Positions 9,851-21,900 of a stretch of DNA of 64,000 bases are shown here, piece by piece. Location: positions 13,143,348-13,207,347 of the forward strand of contig WARS01000016.1 in NCBI GenBank assembly GCA_008933995.1, in the 5' to 3' direction. The notes under the pieces were generated by a model, which was given only the letters and a program-made list of their open reading frames with translations, was not told where the DNA came from and did not search any database. How positions within the stretch are numbered: position 1 is the stretch's first letter; every line of letters starts with the position of its first letter. Both the position numbers and the translations under genes were made by a program. The stretch is from Datnioides undecimradiatus. Its lineage: Eukaryota > Chordata > Actinopteri > Lobotiformes > Datnioididae.

Positions 9851-12600
9851 TTCTCCCTCTCTCTCTCTCTCTCTCTCTGTTTTCTTAATGTGTATAACAT
9901 CCTCTTTAAGAGTGAGCGATTGGGGAAGTAGAACCTGTAAACACACTTCCTTTTTCGGAGACCACTGGTTGCATGCTGTGCTATGATCAGAATAAATAGA
10001 GGCAAGCCTGTGTCTCACTAAGAACCATGGAAGCAATAATTCTGTGTCAGCACTGTCATGGAGAAAGAGCAAAACAAATACTGCCTGTTGTGTCAGTGTC
10101 AGGACATGATAGATGTGCTTGATAATAACCTGTTTTTAAGGTCCCAACTATAATCTCTATAACATTAGTTGTTTGATACTAGTGACCAAGAATTAGGTCA
10201 TTGTCAGATGGAACAAAATGTTTATAAACTGGATCAACAGCTCCAAACTTGCATTTTTGTGATGCTGAAGTAGTTAAGTTTGCACAACGAAGAGACTGAA
10301 ACACAAGACTTAAAGAGAAATAAAGTGCACACGATAAATTAAATTTCTGTCAAAGTGGTAAATATTCCTAAAGATGATAAAGTGGATATAAATGACACTA
10401 GTCTGGGACCCCTTCTCTGTGAAGTTCAACTAGCACTGGCAAAAATTTAGCCATATTTCATCATAAGTTCACCAAAAGAAAAATTGGCTTTACAAGTAAT
10501 TACTGATTGAGAGTGAGTTATAGAGGAGTGGTAAATTCAATCATAGAAATATTCACAAACCAGGACCTTCAGTGCCCTGAAGAAGACTGATGAAGTGAAT
10601 TGCTGCTACAGCATTTAAAAACCTTGAAAGACATATAATTTGCATTTGAGCCTGCATTCAACTCAGCCACAACATTTTCTATATTGTCTTTATAGAATCA
10701 CTTCAAACTTTTTTTTAAATGTTCATTGAATTCTTAACCACAGTGACACTTGACACAGACAGAAGGGAAATATTAGAAGCTACCAATGTGCTGTTGGTAT
10801 ATTTTTGAGGAGGATGACGTAATGTTTCCTTAAAATTGGCCACCTCTGAATCATCTGACACAAAAATCACTATATTTAGTCATGATTATTTGCAAGAGGG
10901 TGTAAGTAAAGTGTTGAGTTTCTTTTCTATATGTAATACATGTTGTAGTTGAGATTACTGGTGTCCAGAAATACACACTGGTTTCAAATTCTTAAATCCA
11001 CAAGGAGAAAATCTTTAGGTTTAACTACAGAAATACTAACCTGCTTATTTACAAAACAAATAGTAGTTCATAATTCATCATGATCCTTACTTTAAGTGTA
11101 CAGTTCGAGACAAAATAGGATTTTGTTTTTCCCCCCAGATAGTAGCACAGCATCCCCTCGTAAATCAGTGATTTTACTTCTGGTCCTAGCACATGATTCA
11201 GTGCTTTCTATTCCACTAGCTTGTTAACAGCATTTACCCTCCATACTGGGTGCATTACTGTCTATGATAAAACACTAAAATTAAATAGTCGTGACAAATT
11301 GACTGATGTATGCACAAACTGCCAGAAACAGGGGGGAGTTAGATACAATTTTAGACCACCTACCTCTGTCAAATGCATGTAAACCAGGGCAAAGTGAACT
11401 GATAATAACATATGAAATCCAGTTACATGCAGCTATTGTTCTGCTTTCTTATTCGCTTGCACAGAAAAACATTTCACAATTGTACAGCTGTCTGACAGTG
11501 ACAGAGTTTAGATATCTAACAAATCACTATCTGCTTATGTATCTAGACCTCAACCCTAGAGCAATTAAAGATGTGACAAAAGATAATTGCCAGGACAAGA
11601 CAGCTTCTTTTTCTCTGAAACCATTTTCATAATTGAAAGAGTGAAACTCCTCAGCACAGAGAGAAATTATGATTTTGGTGAAGCAAGGGGCACATCGATC
11701 CTCGAACAGCATTAACATTGCAGATCTTTTTTAAAAACAAAATCAGTCAGTTAGGAGGCAATGTCACACACAGCTGTTAACTCTTATAGGGGAACAGGTC
11801 GATGATGTGACAAAAGGTTTGTGGTGATCTAATGTTTTTGCTAATGCAATACTAGAGCACAATATAAAGTAACATGTTTGGAGCCAGCTGCATTTTTTTA
11901 AAAGTCCCATTATTTATAATTTATAAGCAGGATATCAATATTTAGTAAATGGTTTTCAACATACAATGATATATATGTAACTCTGACTATGGCTACACAC
12001 AGTTTGTGGAAGCTCATTTAAAAATGGATAATGAATGCTAATATAATTCACAACTATTTTTTGGCTTGTTATTAAATCTGGCACAGGTATTGACGCCCCC
12101 TCTTAAATTGCAGCACATTAACATTTCCCTGACTTTCTTTGAAGACACAAAGATGACTGGTTCATGACTAAATCGAGCTCCCATCAGTCTCAGCTGTACT
12201 TTTTTTTATTTCTCATTTTCAAATGTTAGCATGCTATAATGGTCAATTATGTCTGCGAACAAGGTGAACTTACCGTTTTCATATAGAACATGTTGACCTT
12301 AACATTTAAGCTAAAGAACAGCCACTAGCAGGGCAGTAGACACTTGATCTTTTGGGCTCTTGGTGAATTTGGTCCATCCATCTTTATTAACACACCACTT
12401 TTTACGTCTGACCCTGTCTTACATTTAGTTTGTTGTGATATTAAAGGGAACAGCTCAAAGTAGCCTGTGTGATTTTACTCCTGACTTGTATTCATCCTGA
12501 GCTCACAGTGACACATTGCACATAAGACCCGTTGCTGTTGCAGTTCAACAGATTCGTTTGGTGAAGCTGAAAAAGTGATGACAAACTGAGAGGGAACGGA
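9764..12600. other. divergent intergenic region between the Ig-like gene and rab11fip4
   Basis: About 2.8 kb of AT-rich spacer separating the two head-to-head genes. I see no further coding exon. The 108-residue plus frame at 11306-11632 lacks any recognisable motif and has no splice partners. Confidence 0.6.
9816..9879. repeat. interrupted (CT)n microsatellite
   Basis: About 64 nt of CT units with two short interruptions, just upstream (on the minus strand) of the Ig-like receptor start codon, so probably in its 5' untranslated region or proximal promoter. Confidence 0.9.
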
Positions 12601-12840
12601 GGAAATGTGGACTTGTGTTGGTAGTGAGAAGCAACGCTGTGCTTCCTTCAGTTCCTGGTTGGGACCACGTCTGTCCCCTCAGTCCATCAGCGTCACTCCT
12701 CCTCTCGCGCGCAGCACCAGCATCCACGAGCTCGTGCGTCGAACGCGCGCAGCCCCAGGTGTTTTTAAACAAACATGGTGCCACCGAGAGTCACGTCGTG
12801 ATAAAACATCCCGAAAGAAGAGGAATAAAGCGCTAAAGAG
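12601..12840 (+). promoter_or_regulatory. rab11fip4: rab11fip4 long-form promoter and 5' UTR region, CpG-rich
   Basis: CpG density rises sharply against the AT-rich flanks, with two CGCGCGCAGC-type blocks (about 12706-12755), directly before the start codon of exon 1. This is typical of a TATA-less housekeeping-type promoter. The transcription start cannot be read from sequence. An ATG at 12605 opens a 91-codon frame that overlaps the true start, so a transcript starting upstream of it would carry an overlapping upstream frame. Confidence 0.6.
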
Positions 12841-12993
12841 ATGGATGAAGATTGTGTTCCTGACCCGGAGTATCTGCTGACATTTGTGAGGAAACTCAAG
12901 GAGGTGTTTGATGTGTGTGACGAGGACTCAGACGGTTTTATCCGCCCTGAACACTTGGTGCAGTTAGGTACTCAGTTTGGTCAAACAGAACAG
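12841..12993 (+). CDS. rab11fip4: rab11fip4 exon 1: start and first EF-hand
   Basis: Residues 1-51. Starts ATGGATGAAGAT, contains KEVFDVCDEDSDGFIRPEH with acidic residues at EF-loop positions 1, 3 and 5 and Gly at 6, but His rather than Glu at 12. Donor cag|gtgaga, phase 0. Confidence 0.93.
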
Positions 12994-15900
12994 GTGAGAA
13001 CATGTTTCCTGAACCTTTAGCCTGTTGTTCATTTTGACATCCATACTTTATCTGTCCCTTTTTTAAACTGCGCTGTTCACCTAAGTAAGGTGCCATAACC
13101 TGTGTCACGTGCTCTAAGTGGTCTGAAACTCAACAGACAGCTCTATCTTACTTTTTGAAAAGATAATTTTGCTGTGCTGTGTGATGACACAGCTTACAAC
13201 AAGCTCAGGTTCACTTTGTTTAAATTTTACAGGTAGGAGCCAAAATAGAGACATTTTCGTTCCTGGGCTATGCAGTGGGATCAGTGGGAATAGGTGTGAC
13301 AGTTCAGTAAAACAGCCCAATGCTCCTTTACCGCTCTAACCTGCAGGTTGTGTGCGCAGTGAGATAGCTGTCAAGTTGTGCTGGAGCAGGAAAGGTATCT
13401 TCGATGTTCTGTGGGCACACTGGCTGGTAAAGAGATGCTCTTCGCTTTTAAAATGTTTACAATATTTTGTTTGCAAACCAATGCAGTCAATCAGGGTAAA
13501 AGCAATAATCTTTATTTTGCTATAATCCACTAAAATGAGGAGATGAAACTGACATGTAAATGTAGGCTACTGAGCAAATTAGCCCAGCATAGATACAGAT
13601 AATTTCATTGTTAGAGTGACCAGTGAGCAGTGACTGCTGATGTATGTCATCTGTAAGTAATATCACTTACATATCTTGGTAGCAAATCTTTGGTTATGTC
13701 ATTTAAGGCATGCCTATGAAAAAATGTTTGTTGTTATTTACATTTAAAAATAAGCTGGTTGATATAACATGTTACATTTAAAAAAAAAAAAATCTAAAAT
13801 ACCTGCAGTGCTGTATCAAAGCCCAATGCTTTTGCATCTGAAATGTAGTTACGGTTAAACTGGTGGCCTGCTCAGGGTGGGTGGATTCTGTACCATGCCT
13901 CTCACCTAATCTTTGCTCAGACAGTAACTCTCGCAACACTTAGCACAATCATCAGTTTAGAAAATACTCAGTGTAGGAGCGTAGTTTGGACTAAAAAGAA
14001 ATCCAAAGAGGGTTTATATTGCTGCATACATTTTATTTCTCTCAAATCCCTGCTTGAAAATGTTGTTTGGAAATGACCAGGACAAACCTCTTTCTCTGTA
14101 TTAATGATTGGTACATTTTATATATGTAATTACTGGTTATATTTTAGGTGTTTTTTATCAGAGCATGTCATAGTGAACGTGCCTCTCCGTGTCTCACTGC
14201 ATGTCAGGGTAATTGAACACTGTCGTTGATTGGCTCCCAAGTGTTGTGTTGCTCATCAGCAGGAACATTGTGGAGGCACTGATTAGCTCCTGGGGGAAGC
14301 TTTTCACTGACCTGGGGAATGGGTTGATAGGATGAAGTGGTTGCAATTTGTGTCTCAAGGACCTGTATGTTTGTAGAGCGCACAGAGAACACATATCACA
14401 CTTTACACTACAGTACAATATCATTTATAACCTTTTATTTAGATTCAATCATTCATTTTTTTAATCTGATCCAAGTTTGTTGCTAAGACTCTTGTCTTAA
14501 AAATAATTCAGTTATTGTTGGTAAATGTTGGTAAATGTTGGTAATTGTTAATTGATGTACCGCAGTAAGGAGTTTCTAGTTCTACTGTATGCACTGCCCT
14601 CTCAAGTCATTGTCCTATATGAGCAAATCCCACTGGCTGCTTCGTGACAACCTGACCTACTATTTCACACAGTAGTTGACTCTCTCCCAGTTTCATCGTC
14701 ATGCAAATGTGCACAGGCTCACATAATTTACAGTTTCCTCCTCTGACCTCTTTTCTTTCCCCTTCACTTCACCCTTAAAAACCTGACGACATGTCAGAGA
14801 CAATAATCTAGGCTGTCAGCAGTCTTGAGCAGGACCATCTGATTTATAAAAAAAAATTAAAAATTGGTTTGATCCAAATATAAAGATTGAGCCAAGTCCT
14901 GCAGTGACTTCAATTTAAAACTCCTCAGATGCTTTAATTAGCCGTGCTACACATGTGACCCAGTTGCCAGGATAATAGTAACAAGGGTATGAAATGACCT
15001 ATGTGAGAGTGTGCTTGCTATTTATCGTAAGTTGGACTGCTATTGTAGAACTGTCTCTCTAGGTTTAACCATCAGGGTCCAGCCTAAGTTGTTTTTTTAA
15101 ACCTGGCAAAATCCTGAAGTAGTTTCCATCTCAGTCACAGAGCTTTACTAAAATTAGTGCTGTTAAAATTGAAATGGCTGTGGGTAGCTTGCAAAGAGAA
15201 TAATGCATTATTCAGCCATGGTGCAGAGTGCTGAAAGGCAGCAACTCTCTTCATGCGAATGTGAGAGTGGGAGGCTTATGACTCAGGTTGTGCATACACT
15301 CAGGCATGCTTTGGCCACTTTGATTATACAAATGTGTGATATTGCACACAAGGTATGTTAGTTTCATCAAGTAAACCATGCCACTGCCCTCAGTCTTTGT
15401 TCTGGTGAAATGTTGGTTTTTATAGATAACAAGATATATTTTGTCAAAAGGAGTTTTGCCTAAAGGCCTAAGGATGGCGACATCATTTTGTGTTGGTTTG
15501 TCAGGAGCTCTTTGAACAGTACTGCTACTGGCCAAATAGCCATCTAAATAACTGTATAGTGTCATAGTTTCAGGGTAATGTTTTCTAATCATTCAACTTT
15601 TTAATTTGAGAAAGCAACAAAGCGGGCCCACAAAGATGTTTACTGTCCTTTTTTGACATCTTTGCACAACCATGAGTCCAAAATATCAACTTTCTATGCA
15701 ATTCAGTATCTCCTACTTTAACAGGTAGATGAGGCCATGAATTTGCCACACACAAACTCACACCAGAGTAAACCATCTTGATTTGGCGATTTCTCTACTG
15801 TAATGCCATTGCCTAGACAAACTTAACCTTCAGTACTCCTATGAAGATCAAAAGAAAGTATATTTACATTGTCTGGCTTTTAACATGATAAAGGCTGTAA

Positions 15901-18900
15901 AATGTTGTAAATTATTCATTAACTGTTGGGGCTAGACTATTTTTGGCACAGTGTAGTGGATGCTCTGCAGGTAAATTCAAATGTGTGTTTGAACAAAGTG
16001 CGTGGCAGTCTGTGGAATGTGCAGCTCTGCATTTTGAAAACAACCAACTGGTCATTGCAAAAATTATCAGAGGATAGGATAGATGCAGCAGGGCAGAATA
16101 TGCTGTTTGTTCAAAAATATAATGGATAATGAAATGAAGTCTTTTACACCACTGCAGCCTCTGTGAAGGCGTACAGTGATTCATTTACTGGTTTGTATTC
16201 ATCAGTCGCCTCTTTATCTCGGAAACCAACTAGTGAAATGTGGCTTCACACACAGAGTTGGACACCATAGGCAATTTTTTCAATAGCCTATAAGATGATA
16301 TACATAGGTTTTTGTACTAATAACGGTCACTTCATTTGCAGCACACATTTTGAGCAAAAATAACAATCTGTCTGTTATCTTAAGCCAGTGTGTGGTCAAA
16401 ATCATTAGTTATATCAATTATAATAACCTGTGCTTTTTCTTAACAAAATTCTTCATGCAACTTCTGCAGAAAATTTTGTCTTTACATAAGCAGCCATACA
16501 GGAGTATATAGAAACAACCAGTGTGTTGTGCCAGGAAGCACATAATACATATGTATAGTTCTTTAGTTAGTTACTAGTCATATTTGAGCTTGTGTGGTTT
16601 TAGCACCACAGAGTACTGCTCTGCAGGACCCAAACAGACAAACAGAAATGTTTTTATGCAATACAGGAAGCAAAACAACCTCATCCATAATTAAATTCAC
16701 CGAAATGCGTTTGGTGTGCTCTGATAACCTTCATGTTTTCTTCGCACATTTCCACAGGTGAAGAGGTTGGCCAAATGTCTGGACCCAGGCGCTCATGGGA
16801 AGATCAACTTCAAAGACTTCTGCCGTGGTGTCCTCGCTGTGAAAGGTTAGGTCCCTGAGGACAAACATTTTCTGTGTGTGTACACATGAATGTTTCTGAT
16901 AGTGTTTTGTTTGGACACGAGTGTGCTCTTGCATATCAAGCATGCAGGTTATATTTAAAATCATAAAAGAGGAATCTAGTTACAGATTAGAGAATTAATA
17001 GTTTAAATTTGAGGGAGCTGGGCCTGGAATGTCCTTGAAAATTCATTGAATTTGATGTTTAAGAAGGTGAGAGAAACCTGGAAACGGTGACGTTATGCTA
17101 GTGTTGTGCACACAGCTTGTTCTCTCTGCCCATAAGTGGTCATAAAATGAGTTGTTGCTGGTTAAAGGACAGTTTTCATTCCAAACATTGGTTTATTTGC
17201 ATTTTGCTGGAGAAAAACTGGCATCTTTACCTCACGTCAACTCTATAAGCCCTCCCCTTGGTGCAATTTCACTTGGGCTCTTTGATAATAGAGTTCTTAC
17301 AGAAATTACACCACTTATCTGCTCTCTACTGCAGGTTTTATCACAGGGAATGTTTGGGTTTTTGGTCAGATATTGACCCTCTGTTTTTCAAGTTGTTTGG
17401 GTGTGTCAGACAAGCCGCTTCTATACTTCTCTACACCGTACAGAAGAGTCTAGTTGGAGGGTTTGTGAGGTTTGTAGAAAATTGTCATCAAAGCTAATTA
17501 ATACCAGTTCAACAGTAGCAGTTACCAGCATACTGCCCCTTCAACATGCAACAGTTGTTAATATAACAAGTTCCCTTTTAAATCTGCCTTTTTCTAAGTA
17601 AATAACAGTAATGGTATTCTTGTGAATAACATAAATTAAAAACATACGAAGTCACCACAGAAACAAACATGCATGTGCAGTGTCTTTAACCTGAACACAG
17701 CACACCATGTACCTGTACCTGCATCAGCAAATATATTGTGGAACGAGCAGCAAAGTTTTAACACCTCAGATAGGAAATGACAGTTCTGCACAATACACAC
17801 ACAAACACACTGAGACAATTCGTGCATGCTTTTTCTTTGCAGGTTATGTCAGGGTCCTCAAAAAGAGAAGTGAGACAGAGGTCATCACAGGGCAATATGA
17901 GATTGCTGCAGGTTTCTATCAAGTAAGTTGTTAAAGTGCGTAGTGTGTGCATGTATGTGCATGTATCATTTATCAAGTGTCCACCCACCCCAGTCATTAA
18001 TTTTTCACAGATCACAGATGTTTTGCATCACACCCCCGAGAATTAAGACAATAATCTGGACTTTACATGCCATTGCCAGTGCTGGATATATCTACATGAT
18101 ATCAACAGCTAAGCACATGACTATCTACAAAAAGTACCGGCCAGCTTCCTTGTGTTTTTCCCTGTATGAGTTTCACAGTCTTCTACACATGAGCAGCTCT
18201 TTATGAGAAGTCCCAACATTACATGTCGGTCGTTAACCACGGTTTAGATTGTTTAATATATAAATTAAATACTTGTGAGTGAGTTTGATGATTCATAGTC
18301 AAATGTAACTCTATTATTCCATAATCAATAGAGGAAAAATGTGAATAATGTTCATTGACAGTAGTCTTCAATAAAAGAGCAGTTACACTTTGTTTTGTGG
18401 GAGGTTTTATCAATTTTACAAAAATGTAGTAATCATGATGAGTCATAGTGACAGCGGCAGGTGTTGTGTGCACTTCACGATTGTCGATTTGTCCACTTGG
18501 TGGTAGTGTTCAGCTGCAGATGTGCAGCAGAAACACAGAACACATACAGCCCACCAAGGCCACTTCAGCGCCTTCCTGTAAGTTATCAGTGGAAACATCC
18601 CCGATTAGTCGTTGAACCAGGCTTTGAATTTTTTTGAATTGACTTTCCATTTTATCTTTTTGTTTTTCTGATGTAAAGTTTTTTATATAGGTGGCTATTT
18701 GTTTGGAAACATACTTTGCACAGTGCCACTCCCTCTAGCTTTAATAACGTGTACTTTGCAACATATTTAAATAAACGTCATCGCAACTCCAGAGTTGGGA
18801 AATAACTGTCACAGCGTATTCTGTCATGACATTTTGCATCAATATTTTAGCTTTGGACTGTGTGTCTTTCAACTTGACTCCACAGGTTTAGGGAAGTTAC

Positions 18901-21900
18901 AAGTCTCTTTGCTGTCACTGGTACAGTATAACATTTCATTGTACCAATGGAGAAGTGCTCTTAAAATATTCACACCGGGTGAAATGCAATACAGTCGCTA
19001 CCTACTGTGACTTTCACAGGCACTACAAAACACTTCTTGTTTTTTGCAAATGCTGTTTCATTTCTGTGTGAAAGATAGCTTGTAAATAAGTTTCTGGTAG
19101 CAGAAGACGTCTGTAACTTATGAAATGATAACTTATTTAAACATTTGCTCCACATTCTGAATGGTGTTACTTGCGCCACTGCAGTTTTGACTTAAGTTGT
19201 TGGTTTGAAAAAAATGCATTTTGTTTTAACCCTGAAAATGTGTTTGTAAGGGTTGGGAAAAAAAAATACAACAAATCAGCCTTTCTGTAGAGAGACTGAG
19301 GGAAAATAAAGTGCCACTACTGTTATCAGTTGTTAAAAAGATGCTCATTTCAATAAGAAACTGTTAAAAATATCTTTTTTCAATCACAAACTGAAACAGG
19401 ACAATTTGTCCATTTTGCCATATTGTTTATTTGTACCATGGCAGCCTTTCTGGATTCATTAGCCAAGCACAATTTACTTAAACATACACACTGCTTGCAT
19501 ATACTGTGACAGAGGACTTTATCTGTATTACCAACTCCTAACTCACAGTAACTGATGGCAATGAGGATCACCAGGTTAATGCTGTTGCTTGCAGACAGCT
19601 AAAAAAACAGCTAGCAATGTTAAACTTGTACATAATGCAAATTCAGTGCACCTTTTTAAGTGCTTTTTGCAGTGTTGGTAGCTCTGCTTACATCTGTTGA
19701 TATGAAAACACCTTGGCCAGTCTGTATACATAATTGATCTGTTGTAAGATCAGGTTTGTCCTGCCGGGCAGAACAGTCACATGGTCATTTACAGAGACTA
19801 ATACTCTTAGTATTGAAATATTGTTTTCTACATAAAGGATCTTTTCTTTCACTTTGTTTTTGTGTTTTATTGGATGAAATACACCAAAGCTCATGAGGAA
19901 GTAGCCACTGCTTTTAAACTCACTGAAGCTGCAGACAGTCAATGCTACAGTATTGGTCCTGTAGGATGGAGTTTTCCCTCATGTGTTGGATGAAGATAAT
20001 GCAAAACTAATAACAGCCATTTAACCTTCTCACTGATAGCAACCACCTTATTAACATCTCTTCAGGCAGCTGGCGGTCTTTTGTAAATGTCTCCTTATTT
20101 CATTTTCACATTGGAGAGGCCTCTGTCCCTTTGCTGTGTTGCATATTTTTAGAATTATATTTATGAACCATACAAGCTCAGTTATTTGAGTGCTGCTGTG
20201 TCCAATTGTGTGAAAAATGTTGAGCGTAAAGTTGTGTTGCCATAGCAAGGAGAAGGAGGAATCCCAGAGCTCCCCAGGGTATCACTGCAGAGGTGTGTAT
20301 GTGTGTTCCTCTGTTTGCAGTGTTTGATAAAGACACTGCAATAATATACATATTTAGTCTGTTAGGACTGTTAGGATTCACTGGACTTGTTGGGAGACAA
20401 AAGACAAGTCCCTACAAGTCAAGAAGTGTTCTAGTGTGTGTTCTAGTGTGTTTGTGTGTGTGTGCGTGCGTATGCGTATGTGTGTGTGTGTGTGTGTGTC
20501 TGAGTATTTGTGTTTGAACGTACCAGTGTGTGAACCCAAGCAGCAGGAGAGAGCAAGCTAATAAATCCTGTCGAACAACACTTCTCACCTGTCCTCCTTC
20601 TCTTCTTTCACTCCCTTTGATACAAACACACACATGCGCACAAACACACACACACACACACACAAATAGCCATGGGGAAAACTCTCAGCGTGGCCAAGGC
20701 AGGTGCAGAAGTGAATTTTGGCACAGAGCAAAGACAGATTAAACTAGTGCACTAAGCAGCTGGGAGGATGCATACATCCTGTGTGTTTGTGTGTGTGCCT
20801 GCTTATGTGTGTGGGGTTTTGGACTAGATGCTCTGTTACCGCAAGGTACAAAAGACAATTAGAGCCGCATCAATATGAGAAGGGATGAGTGATACATTTT
20901 ATGGACTGGGGCAAAAGGCAAAAGAAGAACAACCACATAACTTTATCTTAAATCTGTCAAACGTCCTTGATGACCGTTGCAGCAGCTGCCTGTGGCTCCC
21001 TGCAATGTGCACACACAAATGCTCTTCTGTCACTGCTGCAAAAAGACTTTTCAACAAGCTTTATACACATAACTGAGATATTACCACCTCATCAGGTTGT
21101 CATGACAAACATGTTGGCAAGCAGTTTGCACTTCCAGCAACATGCATGTTCATTTTTAGACATGTCTATGGCTACCAGGTGAATGTGAGTCTAATATTGA
21201 CTGTTTTTAGCTCTGCTTTAGTCCCCAGCAACTCCTGAGGAACACGTTTGGCACTTTGGCAGCTAAATGCTCCACTAAGGTCACTGACTGTCACTGACAC
21301 CGTGTCTACATGAGGCATAAATGTGGACAATATGTTGGTGGAGCATCAGCTTTTATTCCAATGTCTGTGTCCACACAGGACGTGTTCAGGAACAGTGTTG
21401 AGTGTAGGTCACCTGTGGGTTTGCAGCAAGTGAAACACACACCAATTTGCAGCCTGAGTGGACACAATGTCACCTTGTCTATCTGCTGTTTAGTGATGGA
21501 CATGTGGTGTGCAGCAGTTTATCCGAGCTTTTTTGGCTATAAAACAAAAGCAATGATATTAAAGAACCTAAAAAGTTCCACAGAGCTTGACAAAACTGCA
21601 CATTAGAGGCACTGTCCATTTTGAGCTTTAAGTTACTCATCCTGGTTAATGCTTGCTTTTGATCTGTAGTGATAATGCAAGTAGATTATTGCTCTATATA
21701 CAGCAGCTCTATCCTACTTTCTGCTACTAATTTCTCTTACATGCTCGGGTCAATTAAACTTTTCTGGTTATATTTATGTCTTTTAATAATACTATAATAT
21801 AAAAGGACAAACTGTATCTAAAACAGTTTAGTCCTAAGCCTAAAGACCTACATTCACCAGTCCTTAAGCAGTAGGAAACCTCATCATAAAAATATGTGAA

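Noticed and set aside
11306-11632. 108-residue plus-strand frame between the two genes
   Set aside because: No motif, no signal peptide and no partner exons; length is within chance for this AT content.
20670-20753. Short ATG frame with good Kozak context (MGKTLSVAKAGAEV...)
   Set aside because: Stops after 27 codons and its possible donor (gcag|gtgcag) does not leave the phase exon 4 needs.
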